Of a stretch of DNA of 33,503 bases, positions 8,239-15,832 are shown one piece after another. The position numbers were made by a program, and so were the translations under genes. The stretch's first letter is position 1. Each line of letters starts with the position of its first letter. The notes under the pieces were generated by a model. It searched no databases. It saw nothing but the letters and a program-made list of their open reading frames with translations, and had not been told where the DNA came from. Source of the stretch: Laspinema sp. D2d (GTDB lineage Bacteria; Cyanobacteriota; Cyanobacteriia; Cyanobacteriales; Laspinemataceae); the NCBI RefSeq assembly GCF_025370755.1, contig NZ_JAMXFC010000054.1, positions 1 to 33,503 of the forward strand, in the 5' to 3' direction.

Positions 8239-8973
8239 TTAGATATGAATGCCGCATTCGCTTTTAGCCGAACCCCGCCAGCGTCCGGCGCGTTCATGTT
8301 CGCCTGCACCCACGGGAGTCGTCAGGGGTTCATCCCCAATGCTGCCATATCCTTGATCATGCAGGCTGTTGTAAGGGACACCATGCTTCATGATGTAACC
8401 CCAGGTTTCTTTCCGGGTCCAGTTGGCTAAGGGATTAACTTTGATGCGTCCTTCGTTATCCCGTTCAAAGATGGGCATTTGAGCGCGAGAACTGGATTGG
8501 TCCCGGCGACGTCCGGTGATCCAAGCGACGACATTGAGTTCTTCCAAGCCGCGTTTCAGGGGTTCCACTTTCGTGAGATAGTGGAATTGTTCAACGTTGC
8601 TATGCCACAAGGCAGTGCCATAACGTTTGGCAAACTCTTGGCGATCGCTGGCTTCTGGGTTTTTGTAGATATGCAAATCTAAGTTGTAATGTTGCTTAGA
8701 GCGTTCTACCAATTCCAGGGTTTCGGCAAAGTGGTGCAAGGTGTCGAGAAACAGAACAGGCACCGGGGGATTGGATTTCAGTTCACGGTAGAGGAGGTCC
8801 ATAACGACCATGCCGCTGGCTCCAAATGCCGTGCTTTGCACAAGCCCTGTAGGAAAATTGTTGACGCACCAAGCCAGAATCTCTTGGGGATGGGATGACT
8901 CAAATCGTTCGTTGAGTTCATCCAGGTCGAGACTGGTGGTGGATTTGGTTGGTGCCTGCACTGAGTTGACCAT
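8239..8973 (-). CDS. cysH: Phosphoadenylyl-sulfate reductase (thioredoxin-dependent)
   Basis: A cytosolic enzyme of assimilatory sulfate reduction that reduces PAPS to sulfite using thioredoxin or glutaredoxin. The 244-residue length is usual for CysH. Seen in sequence: the phosphate-binding region around TAFGASGMVVMDLL, the substrate loop ITGRRRDQSSSRA, and the C-terminal catalytic Cys240 in SECGIHI. The only other Cys is in LAWCVNNFP, so the paired cysteines that hold the 4Fe-4S cluster in APS reductases are absent. This argues for PAPS as substrate. It is divergent from the glutaredoxin-like gene across a 402-bp region, and both may be controlled from there. Confidence 0.93.
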   Translation of the reverse strand: MVNSVQAPTKSTTSLDLDELNERFESSHPQEILAWCVNNFPTGLVQSTAFGASGMVVMDLLYRELKSNPPVPVLFLDTLHHFAETLELVERSKQHYNLDLHIYKNPEASDRQEFAKRYGTALWHSNVEQFHYLTKVEPLKRGLEELNVVAWITGRRRDQSSSRAQMPIFERDNEGRIKVNPLANWTRKETWGYIMKHGVPYNSLHDQGYGSIGDEPLTTPVGAGEHERAGRWRGSAKSECGIHI

Positions 8974-9375
8974 GCTCGTTTCTTTACTTTAGTAAGTCAT
9001 TTAAGGGTTTCCAAAATCAATCATAGCCTAAAACACCCCTAACTTGGTCGGGAATAAGTATTTTATTTCTAAAGGAGGAGTTTAGCGGTGTACTTGCTTC
9101 TATCTAAGGGCTTGCAATCCCTACTCCCAAAGGCTTACATTACTTTGTAAAGTTTTATGAAATTACCAAAAGGAATAGAGGGGATGCCCTCAAATGTGCC
9201 TCCTTAACCCCGGGATGTCTATAAGGTAGCTTCAGATTAAGACTTAAGTATTTAGACTTAAGTGCCATAAAAATTATACCCTAATTTGGATAGGATCACT
9301 GCATTAACTCCAGTGGATGATTCAGGCTTGCTTTCCCCTAAAATAAGCACCGTTGGGGTCTGGAGTAAATAGGTA
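8974..9375. promoter_or_regulatory. Divergent intergenic region between cysH and glutaredoxin-like gene
   Basis: 402 bp without a gene; it must contain the promoters of cysH (minus) and the glutaredoxin-like gene (plus). It is AT-rich near 9060-9170 and 9230-9290. It includes the direct repeat of AGACTTAAGT at 9240-9263. I could not identify a confident -10/-35 pair or a known regulator site. Confidence 0.45.
9240..9263. repeat. Direct repeat AGACTTAAGT, two copies, 14-bp period
   Basis: AGACTTAAGT occurs at 9240-9249 and 9254-9263. Each copy contains the 8-bp palindrome ACTTAAGT. Its place about 110 bp before the glutaredoxin-like gene makes an operator possible, but no known regulator is matched. 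Confidence 0.45.
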
Positions 9376-9675
9376 ATGCGATTAATCTTGTACGGAAAGC
9401 CGGATTGCCACCTCTGCGAGGGGTTGCAGGAAAAACTAGAACAGATTCGGGACTTGAACTTTGAGCTAGAGGTGCGCGACATTACCACCGAGGCCGATTG
9501 GTTCGCCGCCTATCAATATGAAATCCCCGTCCTTTGTCGGGTGATTGACCCGGACCCAGCAGACTCGGAAATTCCGCCAACAGAGGAACCCTTGCCAAGG
9601 CCCTCTCCTCGGGCCTCGGTGCAGCAAGTGCAGCAAATGTTACAGCAATACTTTCCGAAAAATGATTCACAATAG
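9376..9675 (+). CDS. Glutaredoxin-family protein
   Basis: A 99-residue thioredoxin-fold protein of the glutaredoxin-like family (DUF836 type). The redox motif CHLC sits at residues 11-14 after the first beta strand (MRLILYGKPD). The cis-proline loop is YEIPVLCRV near residue 53. The C-terminal 35 residues are Pro-rich then helical. It probably acts as a thiol-disulfide oxidoreductase in the cytosol; the partner is unknown. murE follows on the same strand after 98 bp. It shares an upstream region with divergent cysH, and a role as reductant for CysH is possible but speculative. Confidence 0.85.
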   Translation: MRLILYGKPDCHLCEGLQEKLEQIRDLNFELEVRDITTEADWFAAYQYEIPVLCRVIDPDPADSEIPPTEEPLPRPSPRASVQQVQQMLQQYFPKNDSQ

Positions 9676-9773
9676 GCGAAAAATAATGCAAGACGAGAGG
9701 GCAGGGGGAGTCCTCCCTGTTAACCTGTCTCTTGGATGAACGATCGCCCAATCGCGTGTGAGGAATTAAAACG

Positions 9774-11267
9774 ATGAAGCTCAAAGCGTTATTACCCAGC
9801 ATTCTGTTAGAGACCCTTGACAAGGAGGCGCTGGAAATCGAGGTCACGGGTTTAAGTACCAATTCCCATGCGTGCCAACCTGGGGATCTATTTATTGGAA
9901 TGCCGGGAACCCGTGTGGATGGCGGTGACTTTTGGCCCTCGGCGATCGCAGCGGGTGCAGTGGCAGCCTTAGTCAGTCCCCAAGCCGCTCAAAAACACCC
10001 GCCCCAATCCGATGCGGTGGTGATTCCGGTGGCAGATATGACCGCTGCTTGTGCCCAAGTTGCGGCTGCTTTTTATGGGCAACCGGGGAAAACACTCAAT
10101 TTAATTGGGGTAACTGGGACCAATGGCAAAACCACCACCACCCATTTAGTCGAGTTTATTCTTCAGAAAGTCCAAAAACCCACGGCCCTTCTCGGGACCT
10201 TGTATGTCCGGTGGCCGGGATTTGAACAGGTGGCGGCCCATACGACCCCGTTTGCGGTGGACCTAAATCATCAATTAAGTGATGCAGTCCAGGCGGGATG
10301 TGAATTTGGCGTGATGGAAGTCAGTTCCCATTCTTTGGCCCAAGGACGGGTGCAGGGGTTGCCGTTTCAAGTGGGGATTTTTACGAATTTGACCCAGGAC
10401 CACCTCGATTTTCATGAAACGATGGAGGATTACTTCGAGGCCAAAGCCAAGCTGTTTAGTGCGGAATATTTGGCCGGTCGTGCGGTGGTGAATATTGATG
10501 ATAGTTATGGACAGCGCTTGGCGGAACGATTGAGTGGGGATAAGTTGTGGGGTTATAGCACCCACAATTCCCAGGCTGATTTATGGACGAGTGATATCCA
10601 GTATGAACCGGCAGGAGTGAAGGGGATGCTGCATACGCCGATGGGTGAGGCAGAGTTTTCCTTGCCTTTGGTGGGACAATATAATGTGGAAAATATGCTG
10701 GCGGCGGTGGGGGCGGCCCTGCATTTTGGGATTCCCTTGGCAGAGATTGTGGCGGTGTTGCCGGAATTTCCGGGAGTACCCGGACGGATGGAACAGGTCC
10801 TGATTAAACCCGACCAGGATATTAGCGCGATCGTGGATTATGCGCATACGCCGGATAGTTTGGAAAATGTGCTGAAGGCGACGCGACCTTTTATTTCGGG
10901 GAAATTAATCTGTGTGTTTGGTTGCGGGGGCGATCGCGATCGCACCAAGCGTCCGATTATGGGTAAAATTGCCGCAGAACTGGCCGATGTGGTGGTGGTG
11001 ACTTCGGATAATCCCCGGACTGAAGACCCGGAACAGATTTTAAAAGATGTAGCGGCAGGGATTCCGGAGAATATCTCAGCGCGAGTAATTGGCGATCGGG
11101 CTACCGCGATTCGGACTGCCATCCTGGAAGCAAAACCCGGTGATGGAGTGGTGATTGCCGGTAAGGGCCATGAAGACTATCAAATTCTCGGGACCGAAAA
11201 AATCCATTTTGATGACCGAGAGCAAGCGCGGGAGGCGTTAAATCAACGGTTTGCTGCTGTGGTTTAA
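9774..11267 (+). CDS. murE: UDP-N-acetylmuramoyl-L-alanyl-D-glutamate--2,6-diaminopimelate ligase
   Basis: A cytosolic ligase that adds meso-diaminopimelate to UDP-MurNAc-L-Ala-D-Glu with ATP in peptidoglycan synthesis. Its 497 residues match the family. Three Mur domains are seen: the N-terminal UMP-binding region (LSTNSHACQPGDLFIG), the central ATPase with P-loop GVTGTNGKTTTTH at about 112-124, and the C-terminal ligand domain. D412-N413-P414-R415 is the DNPR motif that marks diaminopimelate rather than lysine specificity. The ribosome binding site is GAGGAA about 10 bases before the ATG. A structured stretch with an intrinsic terminator follows 150 bp downstream. Confidence 0.96.
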   Translation: MKLKALLPSILLETLDKEALEIEVTGLSTNSHACQPGDLFIGMPGTRVDGGDFWPSAIAAGAVAALVSPQAAQKHPPQSDAVVIPVADMTAACAQVAAAFYGQPGKTLNLIGVTGTNGKTTTTHLVEFILQKVQKPTALLGTLYVRWPGFEQVAAHTTPFAVDLNHQLSDAVQAGCEFGVMEVSSHSLAQGRVQGLPFQVGIFTNLTQDHLDFHETMEDYFEAKAKLFSAEYLAGRAVVNIDDSYGQRLAERLSGDKLWGYSTHNSQADLWTSDIQYEPAGVKGMLHTPMGEAEFSLPLVGQYNVENMLAAVGAALHFGIPLAEIVAVLPEFPGVPGRMEQVLIKPDQDISAIVDYAHTPDSLENVLKATRPFISGKLICVFGCGGDRDRTKRPIMGKIAAELADVVVVTSDNPRTEDPEQILKDVAAGIPENISARVIGDRATAIRTAILEAKPGDGVVIAGKGHEDYQILGTEKIHFDDREQAREALNQRFAAVV

Positions 11268-11299
11268 CCGTTCCTCAGACCAGGAGAGGGACCGGGTTA

Positions 11300-11443
11300 G
11301 GTGATTTTTGGCAACAATGCAGCGAAACTCTACTTTTTGCTGCATTGGAGTCGAGTCAGTCCGAAAGCCTTCCCCACGACGTCTAATAAGGGGACTGGAA
11401 GTGGATTGACTGTTTAAAGCGCCTGATAATAGGGCGCTTTTTG
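11300..11443 (+). ncRNA. Candidate structured RNA between murE and the kinase gene
   Basis: A dense run of potential RNA structure on the plus strand. At 11315-11347 CAATGCAGC pairs perfectly with GCTGCATTG (9 bp) around a 15-base loop. CAGTCC near 11357 can pair with GGACTG near 11392. The stretch ends in an intrinsic terminator at 11416-11443. It could be a small RNA or the structured 3' end of the murE transcript. I cannot match it to a known RNA family, and no promoter was confirmed. Confidence 0.35.
11416..11443 (+). terminator. Intrinsic terminator downstream of murE
   Basis: The 8-bp stem AAAGCGCC / GGCGCTTT with a 9-base loop is followed by more T residues. Orientation fits the plus strand. 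It would end the murE transcript or the candidate RNA just before it. Confidence 0.75.
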
Positions 11444-11889
11444 CGTAGGATTACCAATGCAAAATCTAGGATTTTAACTTTAAAATAGAATTACCCTTAG
11501 TCATCCAAATAACGATCTTCCCGGATTGAGGGAAGATAAAAAGACTTAAGAGGGTTTTAGGAGACCGGGTTTTTTATACCCAACTCGATCTTTTGCCAAT
11601 AGAGGGAGGAGATGGAGAGCGGTAATTGAGCTAGGTCAATCGACTAGGGGTGCGAAGCTATCTGAATACTCAGGGTGTTTCAATTAAAATAGAGGATGGC
11701 TCGAACCCTTAAAAATTGCTAGAAACCTAAACAAAAGTGACGTTTAGGCCAATGTCCTGATTCCCACGTTTGTAGGGGTGATGTTCACTTTGCAACATCC
11801 ACCTAAAACCGGGAAGTGCATTACATTGCTGGCGTCGGATTTCCTCCCCTGGGTGAAGTTCAGGGATTTGCCAACTCGCGGACACTTCA
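11444..11889. other. Gap upstream of the kinase gene, nothing firm
   Basis: About 445 bp without a convincing gene, between the terminator and the first kinase gene. It should contain that gene's promoter, but I found no confident -10/-35 pair. A stretch near 11645 begins like a TPP riboswitch but lacks the rest of the consensus. Confidence 0.4.
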
Positions 11890-13590
11890 ATGAAGATGAA
11901 TTTATCAACAGCTCAGGATGTGTCTCTTTATGATTGCGCCCTCAGTGCGATCGCGCCGCCTCATCCCTTGCAAGTTTCCTACCCATCTTTTAAGGGCATG
12001 GTGGGCGGTGTATTTGACCTGCTGATCGAACAAAAAATCCCAGCTACGTTGTGGGTGAAGCTTCCGGATTGGTGCAACTGGCAGGCAGACCTTGATCGCT
12101 ATCGACATTTGCTCGGTGGCACAAATCCGGTCTATATCCTCAACCCCAGGCCGGATGAGGAGAGTGAAAAGATTCGCGATGAAAAGATAGAAACAGACCG
12201 AGGAACCGGAGGGACAAACGAGTTATATTCCCGACAGCGATACAGCTTTTTTCAGCAGCGATCGCCGGATAGACACAACAACTTAGAGCATCACCTCCGT
12301 CGTCACAGTCCCCCCTACAGTGCACCTTTAACCTGCGGTATTGATGAGAATTCCCTGATTAGCGATGAGGGAACAATCTTCATGCCGACCAAAACTACCT
12401 TACCCTTATGCTCTATTCAGTTAATGCTTAATAGCAAACTGAACGATGAATATTTTCTGATTGTCTTGTCCCCAGAATTATCTGTGGCAATTTTAGCCAG
12501 TCCCGCTCAATCAAAGGGAGTCGAATCCCCTTCTCATCGAGAATCTTACAAAAATAAAACCTTAGTTGCTCTTTATTCCCTCGATCAACAAACGATTCAA
12601 CAGGTCTTCGATGGATTAAAAATATCGGTGAGTAAAGGGCGGTGCCAGAGTTGTCCCATTTCTGATGAAAATCCCTACCCGATCGAGACATCCGGGCGAA
12701 TTTGCGAGAATTTACTCGCCAATTGGGACATGGCTTTTGGTCATTTGGAACTGCCCAAACCGGACCCTTTGTTATTAGGACATTTATTTAGTAAGCAACT
12801 CCAGCGACTGGAACAACAGGAACAAGAACTGGCCGGGGAGGGAGAACTGGCCGCATTGCGACGACAAAATCAAGAACTGCTGGATGCATTAGAGTTTAAA
12901 GATGAGTTTCTGAATAAGATTGGACAGGAACTGCGCACGCCATTAACGAATATGAAAACGGCTTTGAGCTTGCTGGATTCACCTAAACTGAAACCAGCCC
13001 AACGAGACCGATATAGTGCGCTCTTGCATCAGTCTTGCGATCGGCAAAATGCTTTAATCGAAGGATTCCTAGAACTGGTGCGCCTAGAAAGCGAGGTGGA
13101 TAAAGCGAAAATGGAGGGCATCCGCTTGGGAGAACTTGTCCCCGGAATTGTGAGTACCTATCAACCGATCGCCCAGGAAAAAGGGGTACTCCTCGCCTAC
13201 ACCCTCCGCAGCACGTTACCCCCCGTCATGTGCACCCGGGAATGGCTGAAAAAAATTGTGATTAATTTGCTTCAAAATGCGATTAAATTCACCGGGTCCA
13301 GTGGGGAAGTTTGGGTTCGTTCCAAGCAACAAGGCGATTATGTTCAACTAGAATTTCGCGACACGGGTATCGGCATTCCACCGGGGGAAATTCCTAAAGT
13401 TTTTGAAGCCTTTTATCGAGGTCGTCAAGCGATTAATGACGACATGGAAGGAGCCGGACTGGGCTTAACCATTGTCCAACAGCTTTTACTCCATTCCGGA
13501 GGGTCAATTACGGTCAAAAGCCGATTCGGACGGGGTTCGGTATTTAGCATTTTATTACCCGTTTACAACGAAAGCGAAGGGGATTGGTAG
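11890..13590 (+). CDS. Histidine-kinase-like sensor lacking the phosphoacceptor His
   Basis: A 566-residue soluble two-component sensor. Residues 1-75 or so look like a DICT-type sensory domain (FDLLIEQKIPATLWVKLPDW). A second input segment around 185-250 (DEYFLIVLSPELSVAILASP, then LYSLDQQTIQQVFDGL) resembles one in the neighbouring kinase. The dimerisation/phosphotransfer region starts near 335, but its H-box reads IGQELRTPLTNMKTA: Q346 replaces the phosphorylated His. The ATP-binding domain is intact: N-box INLLQNAIKF, G1 DTGIGIP at 491, G2 GAGLGL at 521-526. It may be a pseudokinase, or may phosphorylate another protein. It lies tail to tail with the second kinase gene. Domain calls are from motifs; DICT is tentative. 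Confidence 0.85.
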   Translation: MKMNLSTAQDVSLYDCALSAIAPPHPLQVSYPSFKGMVGGVFDLLIEQKIPATLWVKLPDWCNWQADLDRYRHLLGGTNPVYILNPRPDEESEKIRDEKIETDRGTGGTNELYSRQRYSFFQQRSPDRHNNLEHHLRRHSPPYSAPLTCGIDENSLISDEGTIFMPTKTTLPLCSIQLMLNSKLNDEYFLIVLSPELSVAILASPAQSKGVESPSHRESYKNKTLVALYSLDQQTIQQVFDGLKISVSKGRCQSCPISDENPYPIETSGRICENLLANWDMAFGHLELPKPDPLLLGHLFSKQLQRLEQQEQELAGEGELAALRRQNQELLDALEFKDEFLNKIGQELRTPLTNMKTALSLLDSPKLKPAQRDRYSALLHQSCDRQNALIEGFLELVRLESEVDKAKMEGIRLGELVPGIVSTYQPIAQEKGVLLAYTLRSTLPPVMCTREWLKKIVINLLQNAIKFTGSSGEVWVRSKQQGDYVQLEFRDTGIGIPPGEIPKVFEAFYRGRQAINDDMEGAGLGLTIVQQLLLHSGGSITVKSRFGRGSVFSILLPVYNESEGDW

Positions 13591-13639
13591 AGGATGAAGG
13601 ATGAAGGTTGAAAAAACTTCATCCATCATCCTTCATCCT
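13591..13639. terminator. Long hairpin between the two kinase genes
   Basis: AGGATGAAGGATGA at 13591-13604 is the perfect reverse complement of 13626-13639 (14 bp), with a 21-base spacer. It begins right after the stop codon of the upstream kinase gene. It may serve as a bidirectional terminator for the convergent pair, although the T tract is short. Confidence 0.5.
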
Positions 13640-13643
13640 TGTC

Positions 13644-13692
13644 CATTATCAATTATCAATTATCCATTATCCATTATCAATTATCAATTATC
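13644..13692. repeat. Heptamer tandem repeat MATTATC, seven copies
   Basis: Seven consecutive heptamers, CATTATC or AATTATC in the order C-A-A-C-C-A-A. The last unit contains the TAA stop codon of the minus-strand kinase gene, so the array reaches into that gene's end. Such heptamer arrays are a known cyanobacterial trait. Confidence 0.85.
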
Positions 13693-15484
13693 CCCGCATT
13701 TCTAAGGGTAAAAAGATTGTCAGCACTTGTCCATGTTGGTGACGGTTACGGACAATTAGTTTACCTCCTAGGGCTTGAAAGAGGTTTTTAGTCACGCTCA
13801 GATTTAGGCTGAGGTTGCCGGTTTCTGGCTGAAACATCAACATTTGACCGAGAGATTTGAGGGCCTGAGTCCCCGAAACCGAAGGTTCGGAATTAGAGCA
13901 GGCATGGGTTTGGGAGTGGAGTTCTACCTTCAACTGATGTCCGGCGAGGGAAATTTCAACTCGGAGTTTGCCTCCGGCGGGTAAGGTAGAGGTGAAGTTA
14001 TCGATCGCCCCGGTGAGGACTTGATCCAACAAGGAGGGGTCACTGACCACTGAGGGCATTTTTTGAGGCAGAATCACATCTAAGGTGAGGTTGCGTCGGC
14101 TGGCTTGTTTTTCCCAGCGCGGGATACAACTATTTAAAACATGGGTGAGGGAGGTGGAAGTGAGGTGCACTGGCGCGTGAGCATCCTTGGTGGTTTCCAA
14201 TTCCACTGCCCGGAAAAATAACCCAAAGCGGTCAATTTGTTCGCTACATTCACGATCAATCGCTTCTAAACGTTTGATAATCTCGGCATCGAGATGGCGG
14301 CGTTTGAGTAGGAGTCGGGTGAGGGTGCGGATGGTGGCTAAAGGCGTTCTAACTTCGTGGGCGATCGCCTGTAATAATTCCACATCCAACGCCGGAGATT
14401 GGTTGCGGACGTTCTTACTCGCTGCATCCCGCAGGTCATCTAAAGGCGGGTCGATCTCCGGTTGGCGCGGATTAGCCGTTGTGGCAGAGACGGTTCCCAC
14501 AGCCTTTCTCCCCTTTGATCGCAGGGTTTTGGCAGTCCCTGGGTCTGGATTACTCAGGGCCGTTCTCCGTTCCCCAGCGGTTGAAACCCGAGAATTCCCC
14601 TCGGGACGGGATACTTCCCAACAAATTTCCGCCTCACCATTGGGACAATCCCCACCAGATTGAGGTAAGGCCCGCATGGAGGAACCCCACCCGGTCCAAT
14701 CTGCCGCGAATGCTTCCATTTCATCCAGCATTTCGCGATCGAGTTCTACGGGTTCGGGGAGATAGTCCAAAAGCTGTTGGGTAAACTGACAGACAATTTT
14801 GTAGTCTGGGGTGCAGGGTTGAAACCGTTGGAACTGCTGATCTAAGGTGGAAATAGCGGCCTGATTTTTGAAGGGTAGCAGACGCGATCGCAATCCTTGC
14901 CAGACTAAGGCGATCTCCTCTGGATCAAAGGAAAACTGAAATGCCGGTTGTCCCTGGGGGTTTAATCCCACCACCATGACGAGACTAAACCGCGCTGTCA
15001 AGACCAAACAAAATTGTTCTCGGGCCAGGGGGTCCCCGGTAAGTAGGGGTAAAACTGTTGGGTTGGAGGCATCAAAACCGCTATCTGGGGTCGGGGGGAA
15101 CGGGGAGGAGGGTAACCAGGCGCTAGACTGCTGCACCCCAGCAAAGGTCCAGGTTGAGAACTGTTCTAAGTGGGTGGATTGAGTTAAAACCGGGACGGGA
15201 CCGGATAAAACTAACCCTTTGCTAGAGAAGGAATGGCGGGTATCGGGGTCATTCTTGGCGAGTTCGCCATCGAGGAGGTCACTCAGGGAGGCAACTGCCC
15301 CTTGCCATTGGCGATCGGCCCGAATTCGGCGCAACCAAACCGTTGCCGCATCCCGGTGGGTCGTGGTCCCATTGCGATCGCCCGGATCTTCCCCAGTCAA
15401 CCCTCTCTCTAGGTCCAAGGAATTGTCGGTTCTCCCCGCCTGTGCTAAAACCTCGCTAATCGTTGGTAAGACCCACTTGTACAC
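13688..15484 (-). CDS. Sensor histidine kinase with intact His box but degenerate ATP-binding domain
   Basis: A 598-residue soluble protein. An input segment at about 156-203 (EQFCLVLTARFSLVMVVG, then FSFDPEEIALVWQGL) resembles that of the neighbouring kinase. A linker rich in Pro, Ser and Asp follows. The phosphotransfer domain has a normal H-box, IAHEVRTPLATIRT, with H376. The C-terminal region aligns with a HATPase domain (LLDQVLTGAIDNFTS as N-box; LSVTKNLFQALGGKLIV near the end). The DxGxG (G1) motif is missing (ELHSQTHACSNSEPS there), and the Gly-rich G2 loop reads GNLSLNLS. ATP binding is therefore doubtful. It is convergent with the His-less kinase and divergent from tldD. Its defect complements that of its neighbour. 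Confidence 0.85.
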   Translation of the reverse strand: MYKWVLPTISEVLAQAGRTDNSLDLERGLTGEDPGDRNGTTTHRDAATVWLRRIRADRQWQGAVASLSDLLDGELAKNDPDTRHSFSSKGLVLSGPVPVLTQSTHLEQFSTWTFAGVQQSSAWLPSSPFPPTPDSGFDASNPTVLPLLTGDPLAREQFCLVLTARFSLVMVVGLNPQGQPAFQFSFDPEEIALVWQGLRSRLLPFKNQAAISTLDQQFQRFQPCTPDYKIVCQFTQQLLDYLPEPVELDREMLDEMEAFAADWTGWGSSMRALPQSGGDCPNGEAEICWEVSRPEGNSRVSTAGERRTALSNPDPGTAKTLRSKGRKAVGTVSATTANPRQPEIDPPLDDLRDAASKNVRNQSPALDVELLQAIAHEVRTPLATIRTLTRLLLKRRHLDAEIIKRLEAIDRECSEQIDRFGLFFRAVELETTKDAHAPVHLTSTSLTHVLNSCIPRWEKQASRRNLTLDVILPQKMPSVVSDPSLLDQVLTGAIDNFTSTLPAGGKLRVEISLAGHQLKVELHSQTHACSNSEPSVSGTQALKSLGQMLMFQPETGNLSLNLSVTKNLFQALGGKLIVRNRHQHGQVLTIFLPLEMRG

Positions 15485-15832
15485 GGAAATATCCCCCTCT
15501 ACAGTTCACTGGTTCAAATCCTTAATTTTCAATAATTGAGCAAGAATTTGTAATTTAAAACTTGCTACAAACGCTTTAATCTAAATTCAACTGAAAACAA
15601 GATACTACTAGCCTATCTGGATCTTCCCCATAAAAACATTCGTAGAACCGAACAAATCAGTCGCAATCCCCGCAGAAAATAGGCCGGGTCACCCCCTTGA
15701 TCCCGAATCGGTTTTACCCAGAAGGGGGCGATCGCCCCCTTCTGGGTAAAACCCCACCCGGTTGGTCTGTAATCAGTGAGGACAGCTATAGTAGAACATA
15801 TCAATCATTTGCGTTGGAACTCGCCCTCAACC
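15485..15832. other. Divergent region between kinase and tldD genes
   Basis: About 350 bp that must contain promoters for the minus-strand kinase gene and plus-strand tldD. The main structure is the 44-bp palindrome at 15710-15753. No gene or confident promoter motif was identified. Confidence 0.45.
15710..15753. repeat. 44-bp perfect palindrome centred on GCGATCGC
   Basis: Two 22-base arms are exact reverse complements without a spacer. The left arm starts GGTTTTACCCAGAAGGGGGC, and the centre is a HIP1 octamer. The structure is only 80 bp upstream of the tldD start. It could extrude as a cruciform, form a strong mRNA hairpin, or be a mobile repeat unit. It lacks the T tract of an intrinsic terminator. 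Confidence 0.9.

Noticed and set aside
11640-11700. A stretch reading CTAGGGGTGC, like the start of a TPP riboswitch
   Set aside because: The CTGAGA and ACCTGAT parts and the 3' pairing partner are missing, and the next gene is a kinase, not a thiamine gene.
14187-14784. Long antisense frames over the second kinase gene
   Set aside because: They are shadows of a GC-rich coding region; the minus strand has the kinase motifs.
13688-15484. The degenerate ATP-binding domain considered as a frameshift artefact
   Set aside because: The frame is open to a natural C-terminus with family-like strands (LIVRNRHQHGQVLTIFLPL), so single motif losses explain it better than a shift.
15500-15530. GGTTCAAATCC-like sequence considered as a tRNA T-arm
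   Set aside because: No acceptor or anticodon stems can be folded around it. Similar hits inside coding regions were dismissed for the same reason.
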